Below are positions 1 to 9,068 of a stretch of 64,000 nt of DNA, one piece after another. The notes beneath the pieces were generated by a model that was given only the letters and a program-made list of their open reading frames with translations, had not been told where the DNA came from and did not search any database. This stretch comes from CAVTWD01 sp963738325 (GTDB lineage: Bacteria; Actinomycetota; Acidimicrobiia; Acidimicrobiales; Ilumatobacteraceae): contig CAVTWD010000014.1 of the NCBI GenBank assembly GCA_963738325.1, positions 1 through 64,000 of the forward strand, read 5' to 3'. The translations under genes were made by a program, and so were the position numbers. Each line of letters begins with the position of its first letter. The stretch's first letter is position 1.

Positions 1-2
1 TC

Positions 3-98
3 GCTCGACGCCGCTGCGACGTCATCCTCGCCATGCTCCACAATCGCGAGCACTACCAGTCCCGCGTCCGCCAGCCTGAGGCAGAAATCGCCGCCTGA
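3..98 (+). CDS. IS110-family transposase, C-terminal end (partial)
   Basis: The reading frame enters from the left edge and stops at 96-98. The visible 31 residues (RRRCDVILAMLHNREHY, then a short Pro/Gln/Ala tail) match the usual C-terminus of IS110-family DEDD transposases. The bases just after the stop (ccttgacaag, then acatggggacacc) resemble the terminal region of many IS110 elements, so the insertion sequence probably ends near 125. The catalytic residues lie outside the window and I cannot say whether the copy is intact. Confidence 0.6.
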   Translation, partial: ARRRCDVILAMLHNREHYQSRVRQPEAEIAA

Positions 99-342
99 CC
101 CCTTGACAAGAACATGGGGACACCCCCCCGGAAGTATCCATCAGGCAGTTCTGGGCACGCCAGCTCGGATGGCGTCGACGTGTGAAGACTCGCATCATCA
201 CGAACAGTCAAGACATCGTTACGGTCAGGTTGCCGGATCGGCTGCACGAGAGCCGGCTACCGACGGCAGTTCTGTATGCGCAAGAACCTTCGTGGGAACG
301 AAGCACTTGTGTTCTTGGGGCTCAGCGTGCCGCCACCACGCC

Positions 343-489
343 TCAGCACCAACCCGCGTCCACTCCGGTGCGCGGCGGGCACAGGTTGGGGTTCGTCGGC
401 GCGAACACGCCATCGGGGTTCTCGTAGCCGGGCACGACCCAGGCGTGCAGCATCCACAAATCGGAGCCGTCAATCCAAAGGTTCAAAGC
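343..489 (-). pseudogene. C-terminal remnant of an unidentified protein
   Basis: The frame reads SDLWMLHAWVVPGYENPDG and a short Asn/Pro/Cys-rich end before a stop at 343. It looks like the C-terminus of a secreted or surface protein family of actinobacteria that I recognise only loosely. Upstream the same frame turns into a low-complexity Arg-rich shadow of vapC, so no matching N-terminus is present. I read it as a leftover 3' fragment beside the IS110 copy. It may also be chance. Confidence 0.25.
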
Positions 490-503
490 TTCGCCCCGCT
501 GGG

Positions 504-935
504 TCAGGACGTGCCGCCGTGTCCGGTGCCGGGTGGGATGATCCAGCGCGCCGACAAGCCGGTCGACTCGGCGATGAGGTCGAAGTCGTGGTCGTAGTGC
601 AGGACCGTGGCGTCGTGCTCGAGCGCCGTCGCCGCGACGAGCAGGTCCGGGATCGGACGCCGGTGCTGGCCGACACCGGCCAGTTGACGCTGGATGGCGA
701 GCGCTCGCGTCGCCACGGCCTCGGTGAGCCGCAGCCACGGCAGCGCCCCGAGGTCGTCCCAACGAGCCTCGTAGTCGGCGGCGTTGCGGGCCGAGTAGAG
801 CAGTTCGAGGGCGACGATCTCGGTCATGAACAGCGCCCCGTCCACGGTGAGGGCTCGAAGTAGACCGGCCGCGGCCTCGCTGTGGCGCTGTTGCTCGAAG
901 GCCGACTTGTCCGCGACAAACCTGCCTACCGCCAT
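504..935 (-). CDS. vapC: PIN-domain toxin, VapC type
   Basis: A 143-residue single PIN domain, the normal VapC size; members of this family are Mg-dependent ribonucleases that cut tRNA or rRNA. The acidic positions are visible: Asp in FVADKSA near the N-terminus, Glu in the MTEIVALE helix, Asp in RPIPDLLVAA, and Asp residues in YDHDFDLI. Its ATG lies inside the end of vapB (10-base overlap), so the two are translationally coupled. The target RNA cannot be read from sequence. Confidence 0.88.
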   Translation of the reverse strand: MAVGRFVADKSAFEQQRHSEAAAGLLRALTVDGALFMTEIVALELLYSARNAADYEARWDDLGALPWLRLTEAVATRALAIQRQLAGVGQHRRPIPDLLVAATALEHDATVLHYDHDFDLIAESTGLSARWIIPPGTGHGGTS

Positions 936-1129
936 GCTCCACGCATGACCTCGGCGTCACCGAGGTCATCCTCAGCGCTACGTAGCCGTTCAAGGGCGGC
1001 GAGGCGCCGCGGGCGGGCTGCGACCTCTGCAAGCGCGCGGTTCACGGTGTCAACCTTCGTCGAGGTGCCCAGCTCCGCTGCCGCCGCGGCCAGGGCTTCG
1101 TCGTCGATGTCCACCAGCGTCCTCGTCAT
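926..1129 (-). CDS. vapB: Ribbon-helix-helix antitoxin, VapB type
   Basis: A 67-residue protein of the VapB family. The N-terminal stretch RTLVDIDDEALAAAAAELG followed by STKVDTVNRALAEV is the usual RHH DNA-binding fold; the C-terminal third should bind and neutralise VapC. A GGAGG ribosome site lies five bases before the ATG, so this gene is led, unlike several others nearby. Two GATATCA repeats just upstream are candidate autoregulatory half-sites. Confidence 0.85.
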   Translation of the reverse strand: MTRTLVDIDDEALAAAAAELGTSTKVDTVNRALAEVAARPRRLAALERLRSAEDDLGDAEVMRGAWR

Positions 1130-1146
1130 CGGTGCCTCCGAACCTT

Positions 1147-1175
1147 GATATCACGGTCGACATCAGAGGATATCA
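1147..1175. promoter_or_regulatory. Candidate VapB operator: paired GATATCA repeats
   Basis: GATATCA occurs at 1147-1153 and again at 1169-1175, 22 bases apart, or two helical turns. Both copies lie in the short region between the divergent vapB and the orphan antitoxin gene. Toxin-antitoxin complexes usually bind paired sites of this kind. Binding is inferred, not shown. Confidence 0.35.
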
Positions 1176-1230
1176 GAAGCGCCAACCGCCCCTGGTTGCA
1201 CTTACAGCATCTATGTCGTACCGTGGCTCC

Positions 1231-1674
1231 GTGCCTCGGAACCGTCGACTCGCCACCGCCGAGGAGGTCGTGGCCTCCCCGGATACGAAGGCAGCCGCGC
1301 GCAGGGTCGCCGGACTCGACGGGATGCTCGCCGCCGTCGACGCCGACGGCAAACGGGTCGACCTGTCAGAGGGGCTCACCCGTCTCCTCCGCCGTGCGAG
1401 TGAAGAGATCGCCGCCGGCCACGACGTCACCATCCTCCGATCCGACGAGGTGCTCACGCCGAACGAGGCGGCCGAGGTCCTCGGCGTCTCCCGCCAATAC
1501 CTCACGCGGCTACTCGACGACGGCGTGATCTCGAGCGAAACACTTCCGGCCAGCCTGCACCGGCGGCTGCTCCTCGCCGACGTGCTGGCGTTCCAGTACG
1601 AACGTGACCGCCGGCGGGTCAGCGTCGCGGCGTTCCGCGAGGCAGTGGCCGGGGCCGACCTCGTCGACGACTGA
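1231..1674 (+). CDS. Orphan antitoxin with excisionase-type helix-turn-helix
   Basis: The C-terminal half carries an HTH_17/excisionase motif (LTPNEAAEVLGVSRQYLTRL) followed by a wing-like HRRLLLADVLAFQ segment. The N-terminal half is the helical region seen in antitoxins that normally precede a PIN-domain toxin. No toxin gene follows; the next DNA is a remnant on the other strand, so the partner appears lost. I prefer the GTG at 1231: a TTGCAC (1196-1201), 17-base spacer, TACCGT (1219-1224) promoter would start transcription at that codon. An in-frame ATG at 1213 is the alternative. Confidence 0.6.
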   Translation: MPRNRRLATAEEVVASPDTKAAARRVAGLDGMLAAVDADGKRVDLSEGLTRLLRRASEEIAAGHDVTILRSDEVLTPNEAAEVLGVSRQYLTRLLDDGVISSETLPASLHRRLLLADVLAFQYERDRRRVSVAAFREAVAGADLVDD

Positions 1675-1733
1675 TCGACCGACGGGGTGGAACGCCTCTT
1701 CCTCATCCGCCGACGCGCCGACTTGGGTCCGTT

Positions 1734-1973
1734 CAGCGCAAGGTTGAGCACCTCGAAGGAAGCGACGACCACGACATTGCCGATGACATTGCCGACGAAC
1801 GGCACCGGCACGACCGCCTCTGACTCCTCGGCCACGAGCACCTCGATCCAGGCGTGGCTGCCGACGTCGCCGAGCAGGTGCCCCGAGACGTAGCTCGCCG
1901 CCAGCCCCCCGCCCGGCCCACGACAGCATGACGTGGGGTCCGGTCCTGGCACACGCCCCGGGCCGGCGCGGTC
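1734..1973 (-). pseudogene. Transglutaminase-like protein, frameshifted remnant
   Basis: Three frames read in turn give a transglutaminase core: GVCQD with the catalytic Cys (about 1945-1957), then HVMLSW in the next frame, then AASYVSGHLL and SHAWIEV, the segment with the catalytic His, in a third. Neither the normal N-terminal domain nor the Asp-containing C-terminal part is present. The 5' side is cut off by the end of the GAF-ANTAR gene. Missing both flanks, it is a true fragment even if some frame changes are sequencing errors. Confidence 0.6.
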
Positions 1974-1989
1974 GGCGCCTCGAGCTCGA

Positions 1990-3483
1990 TCAGACCATGG
2001 CGCCGGGAAGGGGGATGAGCATGACCGGGCGGCGGGCCTCGATCAGCAGTCTCTTCACGAGCGTGGCGTCGTCCCCCCCCTGGACCTGACGCAGGGGCAG
2101 CGCGAGGAGGTCGGCGTCTTCGAACTGCGCCAGGTCCACCGCGGCCCGCATCACGTCGCCGGATCGCACCTCCAGGCGCACGTCCACACCGGGGAGGTGC
2201 CGTCGGACGAACTCATCGGACCACATCTGCAGATCCTCGGGTCTGTCCAGGAACCGGGGCACGGTCCTCGCGTTGAAGACATGCACCACGATGATCTCGA
2301 AACCGGTGCCGGCCAGCATCTTGACGATCGCGCCGACTCGGGCCGACACCGCTGGCGTCCCGTCGAGAGGGATGATGATCCGCCAGAACGATGGGCGCAC
2401 CGGCTCCTCCGGTGGCACGACGAGGACCGCGGTCATGCTCTGGGCGAACACCGCCAAGGCGGTGTTCGCCGCCTGGCTGTCGCCGAGTGGCTGGCGGTGG
2501 AGCGCGAGGATCACGAGTCCAACCTCGGGCGCCGCCGCGTATTCGACGATGGCGGCCTCGGGCGGGAGGTCGACGACGCTGAGCCACACCCCCGCCGCGG
2601 CAGCCAACTCCTTCGGCCCGTGCGGGGCCGTCGTGCCGGCGTGGAGAGCCTGCACCGTCGCCCCGACCGCGCGTGCCAGGCCCACCGCAGTTGCCAGGAC
2701 GGGCGCCGCGGCTTCCGTGTGGTCGATCGCCGCCAAGAAGGTCGTCACGCGGTGGGGAAGGCGCGGGGGCTCGAGCGTTCCTGCAGGGAGTGCGCCGGTA
2801 ATGACGTCGCGAGCGACGTCGACGAGGCGGAGGTTGTGGTTGCGGGCGTGGCTGCGCAGCTGCGAGAAGGACTGCTCCATGTCGAGGCCAAGCCGCTCGG
2901 CCAACACACCTTTGGCCTGTTCGATGACGACGCGGCTGTTCAGAGCATTACGGAGCTGTTCGTTCACGACCTGGGCCTCGTGCGCGGCGCGGTGCTGGAG
3001 GATGGCGATGGTGGCGATGTCGGCGAGGGCCTGGGCGGCGACGAGGTCGGCTGCGTCCATCGCGCCCTGGTCGACCCGGAACAGGTTCAGGGCGCCGACG
3101 ACCGTGCCCCGCAGTCGCAAAGGCAGGGCGTGCGCTGAGTGAAAGCCCGCCTCGAGCGCTTCGGGGGCGAAGCGTGGCCAGCGGCCGTCGACCTCGGCCA
3201 GGTCCTGGTTCACGACCGGGACGCCGGCGCGGTAGCAGTCCATGCACGGGCCCTCCTGGGACTGCAGTTCGAACAGCTCCAGGACCCGCATCGCCTCGCT
3301 GGAGGAGGCCATCACCCGGAGATCCCCCTCGGGGGCGGCCAGGATCAGGCCGGCCGCTGAGACGTCGAGGACCTCCACACATCGGTCGGCGAGCAGGGTC
3401 AACAACTCGACCACATCGAACTCGTCGACGAGGGTGTCAGCCAGTTCCACCATCGTGCGACCCAGCAGCGCTTCTCTCGACAC
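1990..3483 (-). CDS. GAF-ANTAR regulator fused to two UspA-like domains
   Basis: Residues about 5-165 form a GAF sensor domain, followed by an ANTAR RNA-binding domain (VIEQAKGVLAERLG to VDVARDVI, about 180-235). Two universal-stress-protein-like alpha/beta domains complete the chain; the second begins WRIIIPLDGTPA. ANTAR proteins act as antiterminators by binding paired RNA hairpins; the ligand of this GAF domain is unknown. I place the start at GTG 3483, five bases after a GGAGG, rather than at the longer open frame reaching 3552. The gene stands alone and nothing nearby indicates its targets. Confidence 0.75.
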   Translation of the reverse strand: MSREALLGRTMVELADTLVDEFDVVELLTLLADRCVEVLDVSAAGLILAAPEGDLRVMASSSEAMRVLELFELQSQEGPCMDCYRAGVPVVNQDLAEVDGRWPRFAPEALEAGFHSAHALPLRLRGTVVGALNLFRVDQGAMDAADLVAAQALADIATIAILQHRAAHEAQVVNEQLRNALNSRVVIEQAKGVLAERLGLDMEQSFSQLRSHARNHNLRLVDVARDVITGALPAGTLEPPRLPHRVTTFLAAIDHTEAAAPVLATAVGLARAVGATVQALHAGTTAPHGPKELAAAAGVWLSVVDLPPEAAIVEYAAAPEVGLVILALHRQPLGDSQAANTALAVFAQSMTAVLVVPPEEPVRPSFWRIIIPLDGTPAVSARVGAIVKMLAGTGFEIIVVHVFNARTVPRFLDRPEDLQMWSDEFVRRHLPGVDVRLEVRSGDVMRAAVDLAQFEDADLLALPLRQVQGGDDATLVKRLLIEARRPVMLIPLPGAMV

Positions 3484-3919
3484 GGAACCTCCCCTCACGA
3501 TGACCTCGCCCCGGGCCCTGGCGGGCACCGACGTCTGAGGGACCGGCCACATGGTACGCCGCAGCGGTTAGCCACCATCCGCGCAGGACAGTTCGGGCCG
3601 GCGGCCGAGCCCCGCCGGACAATTGTCGAGGCTCGCCCGGAGTTCGGCGACCTTCATGTTCGTCGAGCATGGCCCCGATGGCGTCGATGCGGGCTCTGGT
3701 GGCGTCGGCGGGGCGGGCACGCCTCGCGGGATAGCCGCCACCGATAGAACGGTAGGCGGTCGGGCCCACACCGGCGTCCCGGCGGCCAAGCTCCGCCCGC
3801 TCTCACAAAGCGTCTCCAGCCCGAGGCCTCCTGCGACTCTTCCATCCCCGACCCAGCGAAGGGCGTCGAGCTGGACGTCACCGGCCTCCAAGAGCGCAGA
3901 GGAACCCGTCCGTCGCCGC
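3484..3919. other. Region without a convincing gene
   Basis: Only short open frames occur here. One leftward frame contains ARIDAIGAMLDEHEGR, which looks protein-like, but it has no supported start and no recognised family. The segment lies in the eroded accessory margin left of the integrated element. I see no repeats or RNA genes in it. Confidence 0.4.
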
Positions 3920-4189
3920 TCACGGTTCGCCCCAGCGCGGAGGATAGATGTGCTCGGGGTGCTCCGCGGTCACGTCGCCGCCGTCGCGGAGCCGAGGCGT
4001 CGACACCCGCCGTCGTCGGAGCTCTTCTACGTCCGGGTCGGGCCGTTCCCGACACAACAGACGCAGCTCGCTAGCGCGGCTCGGTACTCCTTCGCCAAAC
4101 TCGACGAGGACGGTGCCATCGACGCTGTCGGCCAGCGCCTGACAGAGAGCGCCAAGCGCGGCGTCGCGCTCGTCGAGGTAGTCGGCCAT
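3920..4189 (-). CDS. Small hypothetical protein
   Basis: An 89-residue frame with coding-like codon choice (mostly G/C third positions) reading MADYLDERDAALGALCQAL near its start and ending at a TGA. I do not recognise the family, and there is no clear ribosome site before the ATG at 4189. A second, upstream start (4351) would add a low-complexity leader. It lies just outside the integrated element. Confidence 0.35.
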   Translation of the reverse strand: MADYLDERDAALGALCQALADSVDGTVLVEFGEGVPSRASELRLLCRERPDPDVEELRRRRVSTPRLRDGGDVTAEHPEHIYPPRWGEP

Positions 4190-4471
4190 AGCGTCAGAGT
4201 CTCCTCGAGCGCGACCCGGCAGCCAGGCTGCGTAGGGAGCTTCGGAAGCCGGGCGGTCATCAGGTCGATGATGCCGGATCACAGGTTCAGACTTCGACCC
4301 TTGTTCCGGCCGACGGTTGAACCCGGGTCGGAGGAGGAGGGCGCGGTTCACCTACGCGCTGTGAGCCATCGCATTCGTGGCTTGTGACCAACTTGTGACC
4401 ACCGGCCAATTTTGAGCCCCAGGAACGAGACTGCCCAGGCCTGTGACCTGGGCGTTCATCGGTTCTACGTG

Positions 4472-4493
4472 GTGTCGGAGGGGGGACTTGAAC
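4472..4493 (+). repeat. Left attachment site (displaced tRNA-Leu 3' end)
   Basis: Identical over 22 bases to 18295-18316. It begins GTGTCGGAGG and ends CTTGAAC. Here it is followed by unrelated sequence (tcaggatctcg), so no tRNA is formed. It marks the distal end of the integrated element. Confidence 0.85.
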
Positions 4494-4624
4494 TCAGGAT
4501 CTCGAAGTCTCGTCGCGTACCGGCTGATGCACGTTTGTCCTGCTCAGAGGACATTTCTGGCATGCCGCCCTGTTGCCTCGTGCCGCCCTGTGATGCCGAA
4601 TTTCGTCCCGTTCGCGGACAAACT

Positions 4625-4644
4625 GCTGACAAATCGCGGACAAG
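4625..4644 (+). repeat. Subterminal direct repeat, left copy
   Basis: A 20-base repeat (GCTGACAAATCGCGGACAAG) found again in the same orientation at 18206-18225. Each copy lies just inside one end of the element, 131 and 69 bases from the attachment repeats. A shorter GCGGACAA also occurs immediately left of this copy. These could be arm-type integrase or excisionase binding sites. Confidence 0.55.
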
Positions 4645-4685
4645 CGGCAGCCCTGGCGGTTGGGGCGGGTACGCCGGCTGGGGCC

Positions 4686-5030
4686 CTACTCGGTCGTCTT
4701 CGGATGGCCGGCGCTGGCGTGGGTCATCCAGACGGTTCTGCGATCGTCGTCGATGCAGTACCAGATGCGGCCGCCGGCGGTGACCTCGTACTGCCACTGC
4801 TCCATCTCGACGCCGTTCACTGTGCGAGAGCCAAGCGACCCCTTGAGCGGATGCTGTCGGGAGTCGCGCTGTCGCGGGTCGGCCGTGATGCGCTCCCAGG
4901 CGGTCCGGGCGTTGGCGGGCGCCGCTGAGCAGATCTGCTCCCACCCCTTGATAGCTTCGTGCGTCGCGAATCGGAAGTCCCAGCCACCGGACGGCGGCGG
5001 CGGCGCAACCCGCTCCTTGCGCTTCGGCAC
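4686..5030 (-). CDS. RelE/HigB-like toxin
   Basis: A 114-residue basic protein whose C-terminal half (QWQYEVTAGGRIWYCIDDD, then RTVWMTHAS) has the beta-sheet pattern of RelE/ParE-fold toxins; such proteins usually cleave ribosome-bound mRNA. It follows the antitoxin by six bases, the common antitoxin-first order. The catalytic set is not assigned with certainty, so a ParE-like gyrase toxin is possible. It is the leftmost cargo gene of the element. Confidence 0.65.
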   Translation of the reverse strand: MPKRKERVAPPPPSGGWDFRFATHEAIKGWEQICSAAPANARTAWERITADPRQRDSRQHPLKGSLGSRTVNGVEMEQWQYEVTAGGRIWYCIDDDRRTVWMTHASAGHPKTTE

Positions 5031-5036
5031 CGGGAT

Positions 5037-5492
5037 TCAGCCCGAAGGGGCCTGGACCGCTTCGCCACTTGCATCGACGCGGCGTCGCAGCCGACGAGCG
5101 AGGCGAGGATCCGCGTGGATCTCGGCGGTGGCCTTCCACTCCCGGAGCAGCTGGCCGACCGGCGCGAAGTTGTCGATCGTCGAGACGGCGAGCAAGGTCC
5201 GGGTGAGCTCGTCGATGAACAGCTTGCGATCCTGACGCGGCAGGAACGTCGCCCAGGGAAATGCCTCGTCGATCGTGGACTCGAGTCCTGCTGGCCGATG
5301 GACGAGGAGGTTGCGCAACAGCCGAGCCAGTGCGTCGAAAGCCTCGTCTCGCTCCTCCTCGCGCTCGGCCTCGCTCAACCGAAGCGCGGGAGCATTTCGC
5401 CGTCGAAGGACGACGTCGTGATCGGCCAAGTCTGCGACGACCTCGTTGGGTTGACGCAGGAACTCGGAGAAGGGCCGCTCGACGACTCGCAT
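5037..5492 (-). CDS. Phd-like antitoxin
   Basis: A 151-residue protein. Its N-terminus (MRVVERPFSEFLRQPNEVV followed by DHDVVLRRRNAPALRLSE) matches the Phd/YefM DNA-binding fold seen in prevent-host-death antitoxins, with an extra helical C-terminal region of about 90 residues that should contact the toxin. The ATG at 5492 lies seven bases after a TATCCT box, so the transcript is predicted to be leaderless. A perfect palindrome covers that promoter, which fits autoregulation by the complex. Confidence 0.65.
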   Translation of the reverse strand: MRVVERPFSEFLRQPNEVVADLADHDVVLRRRNAPALRLSEAEREEERDEAFDALARLLRNLLVHRPAGLESTIDEAFPWATFLPRQDRKLFIDELTRTLLAVSTIDNFAPVGQLLREWKATAEIHADPRLARRLRRRVDASGEAVQAPSG

Positions 5493-5498
5493 ACCGTG

Positions 5499-5526
5499 AG
5501 GATATCTGAAGTAGTTCAGATGTCAA
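5499..5526 (-). promoter_or_regulatory. Autoregulated promoter of the Phd/RelE-like pair
   Basis: On the minus strand TTGACA (5526-5521), a 16-base spacer and TATCCT (5504-5499) form a strong sigma-70-type promoter. The palindrome ATCTGAAGTAGTTCAGAT (5504-5521) fills the spacer exactly. The -10 box ends seven bases before the antitoxin ATG. Confidence 0.65.
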
Positions 5527-5611
5527 CACTCGAGCCCCGGTGATCGCGAGCAGCCCAAAGGCATGAAGATCGGCCCTGCCAGGCGGGCACACGAGCGCCT
5601 AACGTCGGTGC

Positions 5612-8600
5612 GTGGCGGAGCTGGGACCGGGCCTCTACGAGCTGCTTATCACCGAGGCCTTGCGCGCCCAGCTCGACGATCTCGCCGCACCGCTGCCCGT
5701 CGACGAGCGTCCGCTCGACGGCGGCGATGCGGCGGACCGGATCGCCTGGCACGTGAGCCGCCAGGTGGAGCGGGCCCTGCTCGATGTGAGCGACGAAGAG
5801 CGCGTGCGGGTCGGCGTCACGGTGGCGCGGGCGCTCCTCGATCGGCTTGGTGAGCTCACCCAGCCGGATCCCGCAGCACGCCCGATCGAGCCTGCTGCGG
5901 TCCTGCGGGCGGTAAGGCGACGCAACCCTGACGGATCTCCAGCGCCGATGGCCGTGCCCCTGATCCCCTTGCTCGACACGACCCTGCTCACCCACGCGAG
6001 CGGGGAGCCCACCTTGTGGAGCCAGCTGCAGTCGGAGATCGAATCCGCCGACGCGATCGACGTGGTGGTCGCCTTCATCCGCCGCAGCGGGATCAGGCCT
6101 CTGCTCGACAGCCTGCGCCGGCACTGCGACGCCGGTCGCCGGCTACGGGTGCTCACCACGACGTACACCGATTCGACCGAGCGCTCGGCCGTCGATCAAC
6201 TCGTCGACCTCGGCGCCGGCGTTCGGATCTCCTACGACACGAGCACGACACGCCTCCATGCCAAAGCCTGGGTGTTCCACCGGGAGTCCGGCTTCACGAC
6301 CGCCTACGTCGGCTCGTCGAACCTCACCCACTCGGCCCAGGTCACAGGCCTGGAGTGGAACGTCCGGGTGTCGGCGGCCCGCAACCCCGACGTGATCGCC
6401 AAGTTCGCCGCGATCTTCGAGAGCTACTGGTCCGGCGGCGACTTCGTGCCCTACGACCCGACCGAGTTCGACAACGAGCGGGCCCGCACCGGACGGACTG
6501 ACGCCGGCCCACACGTGATTCTGAGCCCGATCGAGCTGCGTCCGCACCCGTTCCAGGAACGGCTGCTGGAGCTGCTCGAGTTGTCTCGCCAGCGGGGGCA
6601 TCACCGCAACCTGCTCGTCGCCGCGACCGGTACCGGCAAGACGGTCATGGCGGCACTGGACTACGGGACGCTCCGTGAGCGGCTGCGGCGGTCCCGCCTG
6701 CTGCTCATTGCCCATCGCGAGGAGATCCTCGACCAGAGCCTGGCCACGTTCCGCTACGCGCTGCGCGATGCCTCTTTCGGCGAGAAGTGGGTGGGTGGAG
6801 CGCGCCCGACCCGATTCGACCACGTCTTCGCCTCGATCCAGAGCCTGCACGCCGCCGAGCTCGACGCGTTGGCTGCGGATCACTTCGACGTCGTGATCGT
6901 CGACGAGTTCCACCACGCCGCCGCGGCCTCCTATCAGCGGATCCTCGACCACGTGGCGCCCGTCGAGCTACTCGGGCTGACCGCCACTCCGGAACGCAGC
7001 GACGGGCTGCCCATCCTGCACTGGTTCGACGATCGCATCGCCGCGGAGCTGCGGCTGTGGGACGCGATCGATCAGCAGCACCTCTCGCCATTCCTGTATT
7101 TCGGCATCCACGACGGCGTCGACCTGCGCCATATCCCGTGGCGGCGTGGTCGCGGCTACGACATCGATGCGCTCAGCGCCACCTACACCAGCTCGGACGC
7201 CTGGGCGCGGCTCGTTGTCCAGCAGGTCGACGAGCACGCCGACATCTCCACGATGCGAGCGCTCGGATTCTGCGTGAGCATCCAGCACGCCCGCTTCATG
7301 GCCGACCACTTCCGTCGCCACGGCATCGCCGCCGTCGCCATCTGGGGCGACAGCCCTCGACCCGATCGCGAAGCCGCGCTCCGTGACCTGGCTGCCGGTC
7401 GGGTCCGGGTGGTCTTCTCCGTCGACCTCTTCAACGAAGGCGTCGACGTTCCGGACGTCGACACGATCCTGATGCTGCGCCCGACCGAGAGCGCGACCCT
7501 CTTCCTCCAGCAGCTCGGACGAGGCCTTCCGCAAGACGAGGGACAAGGCGTTCTGCACCGTGTTGGACTTCGTCGGCACCCACCGCACCGAGTTCCGCTT
7601 CGACCGGCGCTACCGCGCCCTGCTCGGAGGTTCCCGCCGCGACATCGAACGCGCCGTGCACCACCAGTTCCCGTTCCTACCCGCCGGCTGCCACATGCAC
7701 CTCGACGCGATGGCCTCCAAGGTCGTGCTGCGCAGCCTGCGCGAAGCGATACCGACACGCTGGCCCGCCAAGGTCGACGAACTACGTTCGCTGCGCCGCG
7801 ACCATCCGGGCATCGGACTCGCCGAGTTCGTCGCCGAATCCGGGCTCGACCTCGACGACATCTACGACGGATCCAAGAGCTGGTCCGACCTCCGCCAGGA
7901 CGCTGGCGCCCCGATCCTGGCACCCGGTCCCGACGAGCGGACACTGCGACGAGCTGTAGGTCGCCTGCTCCACGTCGACGACGCCGAACGACTCGCCGCC
8001 TACCAGCGACTGCTCGCACACCCTGATCCCCCGGCTCCGGCGGCGCTGGCCCTGCGCGAGGGGCGCCTGCTCCACATGCTCGTCGCCTCCGTGACCGACC
8101 AAGTGATCACCCGAGAGACCACTCTGCCGGAGGCCGTCGACCTGCTCTGGGCCCACCCACAAGTGCGCCGCGAACTCATCGAGCTGTTCGGCGTGCTCGA
8201 TGACCGCATCGACCACGTCCACGCGCCGCTCCGCACTCATCCCGATGCGCCGCTGCAGATCCACGCCCGCTACACGCGCATCGAGATCCTCGCTGCCCTC
8301 GGACTCCACGACGGCGGCAAGATCCCTGCCTGGCAGAGCGGCGTCTACGAAGCCAAGGCCGCCAACGCCGAGCTGTTCGCGTTCACGCTCGACAAGAGCA
8401 GCGGCAGCTTCTCCCCCACCACCCGCTACCGGGACTACGCCATCAGCCGGACGCTTATCCATTGGGAGAGCCAGTCCATCACTCGTGCCGACAGTACGAC
8501 CGGGCTGCGCTACCGCAACCACGAACGCGACGGACGCGCCATCCTGCTGTTCACTCGGCTGCGGGCCGACGACCGCGCGTTCTGGTTCGTCGGCCCTGCC

Positions 8601-8705
8601 ACCTACCGGGGCCACGTCGGCGAGCAGCCGATGGCGATCACCTGGGAGCTTCACCATCCGCTCTCCGGTGATCTGTACCAGTCGTTCGCAGCGGCCGTCG
8701 CGTAG
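5612..8705 (+). CDS. PLD nuclease / SF2 helicase / DUF3427 protein (one frame break)
   Basis: Read across a frame break this is about 1,030 residues, the usual size of PLD-DEAD-DUF3427 proteins. In order: a helical N-terminus; a phospholipase D-type nuclease domain with the HKD signature (LHAKAWVF to VGSSNLT, near residues 213-240); an SF2 helicase with Walker A AATGTGKT (near 337), DEFH (near 430) and motif VI QQLGRGL (near 634); then DUF3427. At 7524-7531 one extra base switches frame; the continuation RKTRDKAFCTVLDF fits the family exactly, so a sequencing indel is likely. Start is GTG 5612, six bases after TAACGT (5600-5605), implying a leaderless mRNA. A DNA-processing or anti-phage role is inferred. 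Confidence 0.8.
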
Positions 8706-8720
8706 CGACGTACGGCGGCG

Positions 8721-9068
8721 TCAGCCGATCGTCGCCGCACCCATGTAGTCATCGCCGGTGATGTCGATCAATACGTCGAGGTACTCGACGTTCACGGTGT
8801 CGATCGCATCCTCGACCGCTCGTTCGAGATGACCCTGGGAGGCATCGAACAGCGCCTCGCCGGACGCGGTCAGGACCCGCTCGATCCGCAGGGTCGGTAT
8901 CCAGTCCTCGTTGATCTCGCCAACAGCGTCGAGACGGGCGGCTCCGGGAAGCACCTCTGCCAACGTCTCGATCGCCATCTGCTCCAGAAGTGGCACGAGC
9001 GCTCGCCGTGCCTCGTCATGGCGCTTGAGGGCCACGCGGTAGGCGGTGGTCAACTGGGTGCTGGGCAT
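8721..9068 (-). CDS. Hypothetical protein of the mobile element
   Basis: A 115-residue soluble, acidic protein (starts MPSTQLTTAYRVALKRHDEA) with predicted helices and no motif I recognise. The ATG at 9068 follows a GGAGG by five bases. It lies between the helicase and relaxase genes, downstream of the relaxase on the same strand and possibly co-transcribed with it. Function unknown. Confidence 0.55.
   Translation of the reverse strand: MPSTQLTTAYRVALKRHDEARRALVPLLEQMAIETLAEVLPGAARLDAVGEINEDWIPTLRIERVLTASGEALFDASQGHLERAVEDAIDTVNVEYLDVLIDITGDDYMGAATIG

Noticed and set aside
4434..4455. Hairpin GCCCAGG/CCTGGGC as a terminator of the original tRNA-Leu transcript
   Set aside because: The stem is only 7 bp with no T-run, and the pre-integration arrangement cannot be reconstructed from this window alone.
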